From Rhizobium sp. BK196 (GTDB lineage: Bacteria > Pseudomonadota > Alphaproteobacteria > Rhizobiales > Rhizobiaceae), in NCBI RefSeq assembly GCF_014193255.1, contig NZ_JACHZB010000001.1, forward strand, positions 590,018 through 654,017: a stretch of DNA of 64,000 nucleotides, given 5' to 3'. Positions within the stretch are counted from its first letter, which is position 1, and each line of letters starts with the position of its first letter. Shown piece by piece: positions 1 to 8,123 of the stretch. Below the pieces are notes generated by a model, which was not told where the DNA came from, searched no databases, and saw only the letters and a program-made list of their open reading frames with translations. Both the position numbers and the translations under genes were made by a program.

Positions 1-339
1 AAGACCGCACCGCGCCCCTATGTGGCGGAGACGGACCGGGTGACGATCGAAAGGCTGTCCGAGCGCTTCATCAAGATCCAGCTCCTGTTCGGCTTCATGG
101 AAGATCAGGACGTTTCCAAAGCCCTGCCGCTCTGCCGCAAGGCAGGCTTCGATTTCGAGATCATGTCGACCTCGTTCTACGTCGGCAGGCGCAAGCTCGT
201 CGGCGATCCGAACACCGGCCTTCCTGCCTGGCAGGACCGGCTCTTCATTGCCATGGCCGGCTTCGCCATCGACCCCTCGGACTATTTTCAGCTTCCCAGC
301 AACCGCGTGGTGGAGCTTGGCGAACAGATGGTGATCTGA
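1..339 (+). CDS. kup: Kup-type potassium uptake permease, C-terminal end (partial)
   Basis: The gene enters from outside the window; the frame is open from base 1 and about 112 C-terminal residues are visible. They match the cytoplasmic tail of Kup/HAK/KT potassium-proton symporters: the stretch around FYVGRRKL, the [10 protein letters not shown] block and the closing [13 protein letters not shown] segment are typical of this family. The transport core (12 membrane helices) lies upstream and cannot be checked. An internal GTG at 22 is not the real start because the homologous sequence continues upstream. It would import K+ across the inner membrane. No terminator is obvious just after the stop. 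Confidence 0.85.
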   Translation, partial: KTAPRPYVAETDRVTIERLSERFIKIQLLFGFMEDQDVSKALPLCRKAGFDFEIMSTSFYVGRRKLVGDPNTGLPAWQDRLFIAMAGFAIDPSDYFQLPSNRVVELGEQMVI

Positions 340-549
340 TGGGGCTGCGTGGGCCGTTCACGCTCGTCCATCCATGATACGTCGCAGAACAGGCTCGAAG
401 CGCTGCCAAAGCAGCCCGGAGGCATGATACACGCGCCCTCACCTTTCAATTTCTCTGAACCTAAGGCCCAGTTCATTTCATTTGTTTGAACCAGCTTCGA
501 TACCTATATTGTAGTTGTAACGATGAGGCTTAAGAAAAGGAGGCCGATC

Positions 550-717
550 ATGTTGCAGACAGTAGGCTTCAATATCCTCCAGGCTTTCTTTGCTTTTCGC
601 GCCCGCATGTTTCGGGTGGCGGCACGTGAGCATATCAGGCAGGAAATGAAGCATTATCCGCCGCATCTTGCGGCCGATATCGGCGCCCTGCCCGCTCTCG
701 ATGAGCAGCAGCGATAG
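550..717 (+). CDS. DUF1127-like small protein
   Basis: A 55-residue basic protein. The ATG at 550 is chosen over an upstream ATG at 523 because a very strong ribosome site (AAGGAGG at 537-543) sits just before it. The second half (REHIRQEMKHYPPHLAADIG) resembles DUF1127/YjiS proteins: an arginine-rich helix, then a leucine and a DIG motif near the C-terminus. DUF1127 proteins are very short, RNA-linked regulators of metabolism in related bacteria; that role is only inferred here. A second protein of the same type follows at 834. No membrane segment or signal peptide. Confidence 0.6.
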   Translation: MLQTVGFNILQAFFAFRARMFRVAAREHIRQEMKHYPPHLAADIGALPALDEQQR

Positions 718-833
718 TTCAAAATCGCTTATGGTACCCATGAAATCTATTCGTTTGAATGATGAGTACCGCAAGCGCATATTTCACTTCAAGGATACGG
801 CGATTCCGTATCTAGCAATGAAAGGAAACGGCA

Positions 834-1037
834 ATGACCTCGATGACTTACAGAGATGGCGGCAAGGGCCTGTCGTCCTATCACGGACATTCCTCGCTCG
901 GTTCCTATGCCGGCAAGCTTGTGCGCGCATGGCGCAGATGGCAGACGGAACGCCAGATCGAATCCATGCCTCTCGACATCCGCAAGGATATTGGCTGGCC
1001 GAGCGCCGATGAGACCGGCAAGGATAGAGCTCATTAA
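834..1037 (+). CDS. DUF1127-like small protein
   Basis: A 67-residue protein with an AAAGGAAA ribosome site at 821-828. It carries the DUF1127 hallmarks: the basic stretch VRAWRRWQTERQIESM, then a conserved leucine and a DIGW motif (about residues 50-56). It lies 116 bases after another DUF1127-like gene and is followed by a strong intrinsic terminator at 1093-1130, so the two may form one small transcript. Members of this family are usually stress or nutrient responsive in rhizobia and Agrobacterium; the specific role is unknown. GC and codon use resemble neighbours. Confidence 0.7.
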   Translation: MTSMTYRDGGKGLSSYHGHSSLGSYAGKLVRAWRRWQTERQIESMPLDIRKDIGWPSADETGKDRAH

Positions 1038-1092
1038 AGATAGGGCTCATGGATGCAATACAATGCAATGAATGCGACATACCTCCCGAGCT

Positions 1093-1130
1093 AAAAGGCG
1101 GTGCCTGTCCCAAGCAGCACCGCCTTTTTT
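1093..1130 (+). terminator. Intrinsic terminator after the DUF1127 genes
   Basis: Perfect stem AAGGCGGTGC / GCACCGCCTT with a short loop, followed by a run of T. Reads as a rho-independent terminator on the plus strand, 55 bases after the second DUF1127-like gene. Confidence 0.9.
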
Positions 1131-1210
1131 ATATCCGCCGCTTGGCCTTTCCCCCGGAAATTTCATAGGACTACAGTGCTGCAGCGACGCCTTTTGCTTC
1201 GCTTGCGCCG

Positions 1211-1237
1211 CAAATCACCTGTGATGTCGCAGATTTG
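1211..1237. promoter_or_regulatory. Inverted repeat upstream of the GlxA-type regulator
   Basis: CAAATC (1211-1216) and GATTTG (1232-1237) flank a smaller palindrome ATCAC-CT-GTGAT (1214-1225). It lies about 90-120 bases upstream of the regulator start at 1329. It could be an operator for that regulator; no other support. Confidence 0.35.
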
Positions 1238-1328
1238 CTCTTCCTAGCCGCATTTATCCATGCCAGTGTCGCTTTTGAAACATCGGAACGACGCATTCCA
1301 CGCGACCAATAGGCAGTCGCCCTCGAGC

Positions 1329-2363
1329 ATGGATTTTCTAATGAACAAGATGCAGCTCAAGAAACGTTCCGTAGTCTTCTTCATGGTCCCGCAATTCACC
1401 ATGCTGCCCTTCGCGGCGGCGGTGGATACCCTGCGAATTGCAAACCGCATGCTCGGCTATCAGGCCTATACGTGGCGCCTGAGCTCGGTCGACGGCGAAA
1501 AGGTCTACTCCTCCTGCGGCATCGGCGTGGAGGCCAATTCCTCGCTTGCCGAAGAACGCCGCCATCTCGGCGGCGAAAACCGGCCGGGCATGGTGCTCGT
1601 CTGTTCCGGCATCGATGTCGAGACCTTCAACAATAAATCCGTCAATGCCTGGCTGCGCGAATCCTATAATCGCGGCGTCGCCGTCGGTTCTCTCTGTACG
1701 GGCGCGCATCTGCTTGCCCAGGCAGGTCTCCTGAACGGCAAGCGCTGCGCGATCCACTGGGAAAACCTGCCGGGTTTCTCCGAAGCCTTCCCGCAGGCCG
1801 AGGTCTATGCCGACCTCTACGAAATCGACAACAACCTTTACACCTGCGCGGGCGGCACCGCCTCGCTCGACATGATGCTGAATCTCGTCGGCGAGGATTT
1901 CGGCGAAAGCCTCGTCAACCGCATCTGTGAGCAGCACCTGACCGACCGCGTGCGCAATCCGCACGACCGCCAGCGCCTGCCGCTGCGCGCCCGCCTCGGT
2001 GTTCAGAACGCCAAGGTGCTGTCGATCATCGAACTGATGGAAGGCAATCTCGCCGAGCCGCTGTCGCTCCTGGAGATCGCCGAAGGCGCCGGCCTGTCGC
2101 GCCGCCAGATCGAACGCCTCTTCCGCCAGGAAATGGGCCGGTCGCCAGCCCGCTACTATTTGGAAATCCGCCTCGACCGCGCCCGCCACCTGCTGGTGCA
2201 GTCCTCAATGCCGGTCGTCGAAGTCGCCGTCGCCTGCGGCTTCGTCTCCGCCTCGCACTTCTCCAAGTGTTATCGTGAACTCTACCAGCGCTCGCCGCAG
2301 CAGGAGCGCGCCGATCGCAAGATGACCATGGCGACGGCCCGCCAGCAGGCGGTTGCGGCTTGA
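1329..2363 (+). CDS. GlxA-family AraC transcriptional regulator (DJ-1/PfpI + HTH)
   Basis: 344 residues from the ATG at 1329; the frame also allows 1260 or 1341, and no strong ribosome site settles this. Residues 10-190 form a DJ-1/PfpI-like domain with the elbow GSLCTGA (Cys123); residues 228-325 form the AraC double helix-turn-helix (GLSRRQIERLFRQEMG and the second helix pair up to HFSKCYREL). GlxA/GbdR-type regulators often control catabolism of glycine betaine, choline, arginine or carnitine. A DMGDH-like oxidase lies about 3 kb downstream on the opposite strand, so a methylated-amine role is possible but only inferred. The gene ends in a palindromic repeat that may end the transcript. 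Confidence 0.85.
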   Translation: MDFLMNKMQLKKRSVVFFMVPQFTMLPFAAAVDTLRIANRMLGYQAYTWRLSSVDGEKVYSSCGIGVEANSSLAEERRHLGGENRPGMVLVCSGIDVETFNNKSVNAWLRESYNRGVAVGSLCTGAHLLAQAGLLNGKRCAIHWENLPGFSEAFPQAEVYADLYEIDNNLYTCAGGTASLDMMLNLVGEDFGESLVNRICEQHLTDRVRNPHDRQRLPLRARLGVQNAKVLSIIELMEGNLAEPLSLLEIAEGAGLSRRQIERLFRQEMGRSPARYYLEIRLDRARHLLVQSSMPVVEVAVACGFVSASHFSKCYRELYQRSPQQERADRKMTMATARQQAVAA

Positions 2364-2374
2364 GCCCTCACTTT

Positions 2375-2460
2375 CGTCATGCTCGGGCTTGTTCCGAGCA
2401 TCTGCCGCCGGTCGTGTTTCGACACGTGATTAGATTCTCGCGACAAGCCCGGGATGACGA
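2375..2460. repeat. Palindromic intergenic repeat, copy A
   Basis: The left edge CGTCATGCTCGGGCTTGT and right edge ACAAGCCCGGGATGACG are near-complementary; the centre has diverged. The same edge sequence, including the preceding ACTTT, recurs in the much more perfect element at 34621-34688. It sits between two convergent genes (ends at 2363 and 2472), where it may also act as a transcription stop. Resembles dispersed palindromes known from rhizobial genomes. Confidence 0.7.
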
Positions 2461-2471
2461 CCGGAGACCTC

Positions 2472-3803
2472 TTACTGCGCCGCCTCTTCCGTCATCTTGG
2501 CATCGGAATAGACCAAATTCCGCCCCTTGTGCTTGGCCATATAGAGGAACTGGTCTGCCGCATTCAGATGGTTCTCGAATGTCTCGTAACCGGCGATCTC
2601 GGCAACGCCGATCGATACCGTCACCGACAGTTCCTCATCGTCGGCGGTCACTTTGAGGCGGGAAATATCCGAGCGGATTTCGTCGCAGAGCTTGGTGGCG
2701 GCCAGCGAATCCATCTGCGGGAAGAGGATTGCGAATTCTTCGCCGCCGAGGCGTGAGAGAAGATTGTCGCTGCCTTCGAAAATCGTCTGCAGCCTGTCCG
2801 CGACAGCCTTCAGCACCTTGTCGCCGATTTCATGGCCATAGGTGTCGTTGAGGCGCTTGAAATGGTCGATATCGAGAATGGCCACCGCGCTCGACATTTT
2901 CAGTCGCAGGCACTCGTTCACCAGCTTCGGGCCGTTATCGTAGAAATAGCGGCGATTATAGAGTCCGGTCAGGTAATCGCAGGCAGCCGCTGCGCGCAGC
3001 TGCTTCATCTGTGTCAGCGTCTCGACATTGTTGGCGATGCGGCACTGCAGCTCTTCGGCCACGAATGGCCGATAGACGAAATCGCTGGCGCCTGCCTTCA
3101 GGAAACTTGCCGACAGCATGCGGTCGTTCGAGGAGGAAACGCCGATGACGCGCATCTTGTCCGAACCGAAACGGTGGCGGATGCGCCGCGTCAGTTCATA
3201 GCCGCTCATGTCGGGCATGTGATGGTCTGTGACGACCAGTTCGATATCGCTATAGGCTTCCAGCGCCGCAAGCGCCTCGAGGCCGGAATTCGCTTCCACC
3301 ACCAGATATTGCTGAGCTCGCAGGAGATCGACCAGCACCTGGCGGGCAGACGACACGTCGTCGACGACAAGCACCCGCGTCTTGCGGTTCATGATCGCCC
3401 GCCGCACGGTCGCGACCAGATTGTCGAGCGCGAATTCGTTATCCTTCAGCACATAATCGATGACATTGCGCTCGAGGATGCGGGCGCGCGTATTGAGATC
3501 GAAGGTCGCGGTGAAGACGATGGTCGGAATATTGTGCTCGATCGTGCAGTCGAGCGCCTCGCCATAGGGCGAATCCGGCAGGTTCAGGTCAACGACAGCC
3601 ATGCTGCAGCCGTGGCCGTCCTGCGAGAGCGCTTCGCGCAATGCCTTCAGTGAGGAACAGCAGACAACGCTGAGGTTGAGTTCTGTCTGGAACCGATGGC
3701 AGAGCACAGCGGAAAACATCCGAGAATCCTCAACCAGAAGTATGCGAATTCCTCCGAACCGAGGACCTGCATTCTCTTGCTGAAAATCCCCCTGGAATGT
3801 CAC
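2472..3803 (-). CDS. pleD: PleD-like response regulator with diguanylate cyclase domain
   Basis: 443 residues: receiver 1 (about 18-135, acidic VEDS, phospho-acceptor Asp72, Lys120), receiver 2 (about 142-260, VVDD, Asp193, but Arg245 where Lys is usual), then a GGDEF domain (about 275-435) with an intact GGEEF active site at 353-357. This is the REC-REC-GGDEF order of PleD, which makes cyclic di-GMP on phosphorylation. The RxxD inhibitory site expected just before GGEEF is missing (the place reads GSDN), so product inhibition may be lost. The gene lies about 200 bases downstream of a paralog with the same two receivers but no cyclase. Symbol is by architecture; orthology with Caulobacter PleD is not proven. 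Confidence 0.85.
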   Translation of the reverse strand: MTFQGDFQQENAGPRFGGIRILLVEDSRMFSAVLCHRFQTELNLSVVCCSSLKALREALSQDGHGCSMAVVDLNLPDSPYGEALDCTIEHNIPTIVFTATFDLNTRARILERNVIDYVLKDNEFALDNLVATVRRAIMNRKTRVLVVDDVSSARQVLVDLLRAQQYLVVEANSGLEALAALEAYSDIELVVTDHHMPDMSGYELTRRIRHRFGSDKMRVIGVSSSNDRMLSASFLKAGASDFVYRPFVAEELQCRIANNVETLTQMKQLRAAAACDYLTGLYNRRYFYDNGPKLVNECLRLKMSSAVAILDIDHFKRLNDTYGHEIGDKVLKAVADRLQTIFEGSDNLLSRLGGEEFAILFPQMDSLAATKLCDEIRSDISRLKVTADDEELSVTVSIGVAEIAGYETFENHLNAADQFLYMAKHKGRNLVYSDAKMTEEAAQ

Positions 3804-4004
3804 AGCTGCCTACCCCTCCGCACGCGCGAGGGGGTCGACTCGCCCCCTCTTGCCGTGCCGGACGATAGCCGAGGCCTCCCCTTCCGTGAAGAGGCAAATG
3901 ACGGCAGCAACACCTGCGATTGCAAAAATATGAACTTCCGTCATGTCTTTCAGGTGTGGGCCGCTCACTGAACCGTTTCCCTGCACCCGATCTTTGCGGC
4001 AGGG

Positions 4005-4835
4005 TCAGGCAACAGCCCGTTCCTTGCGCATGGACTGGATCTGCAAAAGCGTATCCAGGTTCTGGTTGACGCGGCAGTAGAACTCTTCGTCGATGAACGG
4101 GCGCAGCATGAAATCGTTGCCGCCGGCCTTCAGGAATCGCGCCGAAAGCAATCGGTTGGAAGAGGAAGAAACGCCGATGATGCGCAGCTCATGCGAGCCG
4201 ATCGTGGCGCGGATGCGGCGCGTCAGCTCGAAACCGTCAATGTCGGGCATGTTGTAGTCGGTAATCATAAGCCCGATATCGCGGTTGGCCTTGAGGATCT
4301 CCAGCGCCTTGGCGCCGCTCTCGGCGGTGCTGACGCGGAAATTATAGCGCTTCAGGCGGCTGGACAGCAACGCGCGGGCCGTGGCGCTGTCGTCGACGAT
4401 CAGCACGTGATGACGATGGTTGGTCAGGAACCGGCAGATCGATTCCGCCAGGAGATCAACGGCAAAGACATTGTCCTTGAGAATGTAATCGACAATGTCC
4501 TTGGCGAGTAGCTTATCGCGCATGCCTTCCTGGAAGGTGCCGGTAAAGACGATCGTCGGGATCGACAGATCGACCAGATATTCCAGAGCCTCGCCGTTTT
4601 CGGCGCCCGGCAGGTTGATATTGGAAATCGCCAGCGTGATCGGATCGGAAGACTTGTCGTAGGAAAGCTGCAGATCTTCGAAGGTGCGGCAAATCTCGAC
4701 CTCAATATCGAAGAGCTCCTTGAGGCGCTTTCCGATCATTGAGGTGAAGACGTTTGAATCTTCAGCAAGGATAATCCGTGCACCGGCAAACATTTCTCCG
4801 GAATATTGCATCCCCGAAATACCTAGAAACGCCAT
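4005..4835 (-). CDS. Double-receiver protein without output domain
   Basis: 276 residues that align position for position with the two receivers of the PleD-like protein next to it. Receiver 1 keeps the acidic pocket (AEDS) and Lys120 but has Asn72 in place of the phospho-acceptor Asp (ISNINLPG); receiver 2 has VVD-type acidic residues (IVDDS), Asp193 (MITDYNMPD) and Arg245 in place of Lys. The protein stops after receiver 2 with a short basic tail. It looks like a duplicated PleD that lost its GGDEF domain and could serve as a phosphate sink, adaptor or heterodimer partner. Same direction as pleD, 200-base spacer. Confidence 0.8.
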   Translation of the reverse strand: MAFLGISGMQYSGEMFAGARIILAEDSNVFTSMIGKRLKELFDIEVEICRTFEDLQLSYDKSSDPITLAISNINLPGAENGEALEYLVDLSIPTIVFTGTFQEGMRDKLLAKDIVDYILKDNVFAVDLLAESICRFLTNHRHHVLIVDDSATARALLSSRLKRYNFRVSTAESGAKALEILKANRDIGLMITDYNMPDIDGFELTRRIRATIGSHELRIIGVSSSSNRLLSARFLKAGGNDFMLRPFIDEEFYCRVNQNLDTLLQIQSMRKERAVA

Positions 4836-4927
4836 GGCAAACCTTTAAATGGAATTCTGTCCCCGAACGAAACGGTTACATGAATTCATTTGAACAATTA
4901 TTAATCGAGCTGCCACAGCCGGCTACG

Positions 4928-4960
4928 AAAAAGGCGGCCGACGATGCGGCCGCCCTTTTC
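4928..4960 (-). terminator. Intrinsic terminator for the DMGDH-like gene
   Basis: Stem GGCGGCCG / CGGCCGCC with a 6-base loop. On the minus strand it is followed by TTTTT, and it lies 40-70 bases after the stop of the minus-strand oxidase gene. A-rich flanks make it partly bidirectional. Confidence 0.85.
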
Positions 4961-4999
4961 TTATTCATATGCTTAAGAAACTAAAACAGATAACGACGC

Positions 5000-7513
5000 T
5001 CAGGCACGGAGCGAGGCATTCTCCGTGTCGAACGGGCTCTCGCCAACGACGGTTGCATTATAGGTGGTGCCGAGGATCTTGATCTTCAGCTTCGTGCCTT
5101 CCTTGGCATAATCGGGCCGCAGCATGGCAAGCGCCAGCGAACGGTTGATGCGGAAACCGAATGTGCCGTTGGTGGCGCGGCCGACGAGCTCGCCCGCCTC
5201 GTTGTAGATCGCCTCGGAGCCGCGCGCATCGACATCGTTGCCGGTCTCAACGACGAGCGTGGCGAAGTTCCACTTCAGGCCCTTTTCCTTGTAGGAAAGC
5301 AGGCCCTCGCGGCCGAGGAATTCCTTCTCCGGCTTGATGAAGCGGTCGAGGCCGGATTCGTAGGCGTTATACTCGATCGACATTTCGCGCGGAATCAGTC
5401 GGTAGGACTTTTCGACCGACATGGAGAGCATGGCGCGGATGCCGAACGGCTTGATACCGAATTCGGCGCCGGCTTCCATCAGCTTGTCGAAGATGTAGTT
5501 CTGCATCTCGATCGGATGATGCAGCTCCCAGCCGAGCTCGCCGACGAAATTGACGCGCAGCGCATGGGCGTTGGCAGCACCGACCGAGATCTCCTTGCCC
5601 GAAAGCCACGGGAAATCCTTGTTGTCGAGGCTGGTATGCGTCAGCTTCTTCAGGACATCGCGCGACCTCGGACCTGCAAGCACCAGCACGCCATAGGCCT
5701 GGGTGATCGGTGTGAACTTTACGCTGCCGTCTGACGGCAGGAGCTTGCGCATATAGTCGTGGTCATGCGCCTCGTAAGCGCCGGCCGAGACGAGGTAGAA
5801 CGTGCCGGGCGCGCTTTCATAGACGGTGAATTCCGAGCGCACGCCGCCTTCCTTGGTCAGCATGTGGCAGAGAGCGATGCGCCCGCGCTTCTTCGGGATC
5901 GCATTGGCAAAGATCGATTCCAGCCATTCCCGCGCGCCGGGGCCGGTCACAAGTGCCTTGGCGAAGGCCGACATATCCAGCACGCCGACGTTCTTGTGAA
6001 CGTTCATGACCTCATTGCCGACATGCTCGAAATAGTTCGAGCGGCGGAACGACCATCTCTCCAGAATGCGGCCGTCTTCGGTCGGATCCGAATGATTGTG
6101 GTTGGTCAGCACGTCCGCGCCGACGCCGATTTGGTCCTTCGGCAGATCGTAACCTTCGGGCGCAAACCAGTTGGCGCGCTCCCAGCCGTAGACGGAGCCG
6201 AAGACGGCGCCGAGCTTCTTCAGGCGGTCATAGACAGGCGTCGTCTTCAGCGGGCGGGCGGCAGCGCGCTCCTCGTCCGGATAGTGCATGGTGAAGACGT
6301 TGGCATAGGCCTCCTCGTTCTTGGCGATGAGGTAGCCTTCCTTGGCATAGGGGCCGAAGCGGCGCGGATCGACACCCATCATGTCGACGGTCGGCTCGCC
6401 GTCGACGATCCATTCGGCAAGCTGCCAGCCGGCGCCGCCGGCGGCCGTGATGCCGAAGGAATGGCCTTCGTTCAGCCAGAAATTCTTGAGGCCCGGTGCG
6501 GGGCCGACGATCGGGTTGCCGTCGGGCGTATAGGCGATGGCGCCGTTGTAAACTTTCTTGATGCCGACTTCGCCGAAGGCCGGCACGCGGGCGATCGCCG
6601 TTTCGATATGCGGCATCAACCGGTCGAGCTCTTCCTGGAACAGCTCGTACTCGCTGTCGTCGGAGGGACCGTTGACGTAACAGACCGGCGCGCCCTGCTC
6701 ATAGGGGCCAAGCAGCAGCCCGCCATTTTCCTCGCGCATGTACCAGGCGCTGTCGGCTTCACGCAGCACGCCCATTTCCGGCAGGCCCTGTGCCTTGCGG
6801 GCCAGGATATCGGGATGCGGCTCAGTGACGATATACTGATGCTCGACCGGAATGACCGGGATATTGATGCCGACCATCTCGCCGGTCTTGCGGGCGAAGT
6901 TGCCGGTGCAGGAGATCACGTGCTCGGCGGTGATCTCGCCCTTGTCGGTCGTCACCTTCCAAAGCCCGTCCGCCTGCTGCTCGATGGCCGTGACCGTGGT
7001 GTTACGGTAGATCGTGGCGCCGTTATCGCGGGCACCCTTGGCAAGCGCCTGCGTGAGATCAGCCGGCTGGATATAGCCGTCATCAGGATGCTGGATGGCG
7101 CCGAGCAGCCCGTCGGTTTCACAGAGCGGCCAGATCTCCTTCACCTGCTCCGGGGTGAGGATATTGACCTTCACGCCGATCGTCTCGGCGATGCCGGCAT
7201 AGTACATGAATTCGTCCCAGCGATCCCTGGTGCGGGCGAGACGGATGTTGGAGACCTGGCTGAAACCGACATTCATGCCGGTTTCCTTTTGCAGTTCCTG
7301 GTAGAAGCGGACGGAGTATTTGTGGATCTGGCCGACCGAGTAGCTCATGTTGAAGAGCGGCAGCAGGCCCGCCGCGTGCCAGGTCGAACCCGACGTCAGC
7401 TCCTTGCGCTCGATGAGCACACTGTCGCCCCATCCCTTTTTCGCAAGGTGATAGAGCGTCGAAACACCGACCACGCCGCCGCCGATAACCACTGCCCGCG
7501 CATGTGACTTCAT
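5000..7513 (-). CDS. Dimethylglycine/sarcosine dehydrogenase-like flavoenzyme (DAO + GcvT)
   Basis: 837 residues, the usual length for DMGDH/sarcosine dehydrogenase. The N-terminus has the FAD dinucleotide motif VVIGGGVVG (about 8-16), and STWHAAG (His46) at the place where these enzymes bind FAD covalently. Residues up to about 390 form a DAO fold, followed by an FAO_M linker and, from about 440, GcvT aminomethyltransferase and GcvT_C domains that bind tetrahydrofolate. Such enzymes oxidatively demethylate dimethylglycine, sarcosine or related N-methyl compounds and pass the one-carbon unit to folate. The exact substrate cannot be read from sequence. It is a single gene with its own terminator, and the GlxA-type regulator nearby is a possible controller. 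Confidence 0.85.
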   Translation of the reverse strand: MKSHARAVVIGGGVVGVSTLYHLAKKGWGDSVLIERKELTSGSTWHAAGLLPLFNMSYSVGQIHKYSVRFYQELQKETGMNVGFSQVSNIRLARTRDRWDEFMYYAGIAETIGVKVNILTPEQVKEIWPLCETDGLLGAIQHPDDGYIQPADLTQALAKGARDNGATIYRNTTVTAIEQQADGLWKVTTDKGEITAEHVISCTGNFARKTGEMVGINIPVIPVEHQYIVTEPHPDILARKAQGLPEMGVLREADSAWYMREENGGLLLGPYEQGAPVCYVNGPSDDSEYELFQEELDRLMPHIETAIARVPAFGEVGIKKVYNGAIAYTPDGNPIVGPAPGLKNFWLNEGHSFGITAAGGAGWQLAEWIVDGEPTVDMMGVDPRRFGPYAKEGYLIAKNEEAYANVFTMHYPDEERAAARPLKTTPVYDRLKKLGAVFGSVYGWERANWFAPEGYDLPKDQIGVGADVLTNHNHSDPTEDGRILERWSFRRSNYFEHVGNEVMNVHKNVGVLDMSAFAKALVTGPGAREWLESIFANAIPKKRGRIALCHMLTKEGGVRSEFTVYESAPGTFYLVSAGAYEAHDHDYMRKLLPSDGSVKFTPITQAYGVLVLAGPRSRDVLKKLTHTSLDNKDFPWLSGKEISVGAANAHALRVNFVGELGWELHHPIEMQNYIFDKLMEAGAEFGIKPFGIRAMLSMSVEKSYRLIPREMSIEYNAYESGLDRFIKPEKEFLGREGLLSYKEKGLKWNFATLVVETGNDVDARGSEAIYNEAGELVGRATNGTFGFRINRSLALAMLRPDYAKEGTKLKIKILGTTYNATVVGESPFDTENASLRA

Positions 7514-7536
7514 GGAGAAATACCCTCTTTATCTGA

Positions 7537-7559
7537 CATCCGGCAGTCCCTACCGGATG
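7537..7559. promoter_or_regulatory. Inverted repeat in the 5' leader of the DMGDH-like gene
   Basis: CATCCGG (7537-7543) and CCGGATG (7553-7559), 25-45 bases before the start codon on the minus strand. A second CCGG hairpin (TCCGGC / GCCGGA) lies about 10 bases further upstream. Could be an operator or leader hairpin; no riboswitch was recognised. Confidence 0.35.
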
Positions 7560-7747
7560 AACTCCCAATATCCGGCGGCTCAAGCCGGACGAACCATTGT
7601 CGCGAACTATGCAGCGACGCCTGCGTCATGAGAGGCCTGTTTACGACATGGGAAAAGCTTGCCGCGACGGGGCGCAAATAGACAAGCGTCAAAACCGCCA
7701 GGCTCAAAAATTCATAAAAATCTGGAGTGGCCGGGCCGAAGCCGCCG

Positions 7748-8023
7748 TCACTTGACGACGGCGGAACCCTTGACGATCTCGATCGTCTCGTCGCCGGAAA
7801 GCCCTATATGGTCGCCATCAGGCGTCGTCATGAAGCAGCCGGAAGGGCAGACGCGTTCGGATGCGCCGGCATCGACAACGACCTCCACGCGGTTGCCGCC
7901 TTCGGTGACAGTCAGCACCACGGCTGCGTCATCCTTATTGGTGACGGAGGCGGCCAGCGCCAGAGGTGCCGCGGAAAGGAGAAGAAGAAATGCGACTGCG
8001 GATCGTGTCACGGTATGCGACAT
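7748..8023 (-). CDS. Small secreted protein of unknown function
   Basis: 91 residues. The first 25 form a clear Sec signal peptide (hydrophobic AFLLLLSAAPLALA, cleavage expected near residue 25). The mature part is about 66 residues, predicted mostly beta, with a CPSGC pair (Cys59, Cys63) that could form a disulfide or bind metal in the periplasm. Not recognised as a named family. Lies 100 bases downstream of the mechanosensitive channel gene in the same direction, so it could share its transcript. Confidence 0.7.
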   Translation of the reverse strand: MSHTVTRSAVAFLLLLSAAPLALAASVTNKDDAAVVLTVTEGGNRVEVVVDAGASERVCPSGCFMTTPDGDHIGLSGDETIEIVKGSAVVK

Positions 8024-8123
8024 GGACTGTACGCCCTCCCCTGGAGCGCTCGTCGCGGCACCAGCCGCGATCGATTGCAGAGGTTATAGCGCAAGACCCG
8101 TGAATGAGCGCTGAATGACCCGT

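Noticed and set aside
1338-2189. 283-codon minus-strand frame
   Set aside because: Antisense to the GlxA-type regulator; composition typical of a shadow frame.
5759-7507. 582-codon plus-strand frame
   Set aside because: Exactly antisense to the DMGDH-like gene, which has full family motifs; the frame is a by-product of GC-rich third positions and its translation resembles no family.
7514-7747. Possible riboswitch before the DMGDH-like gene
   Set aside because: Two CCGG hairpins are present, but no glycine, SAM or other known aptamer core could be matched.
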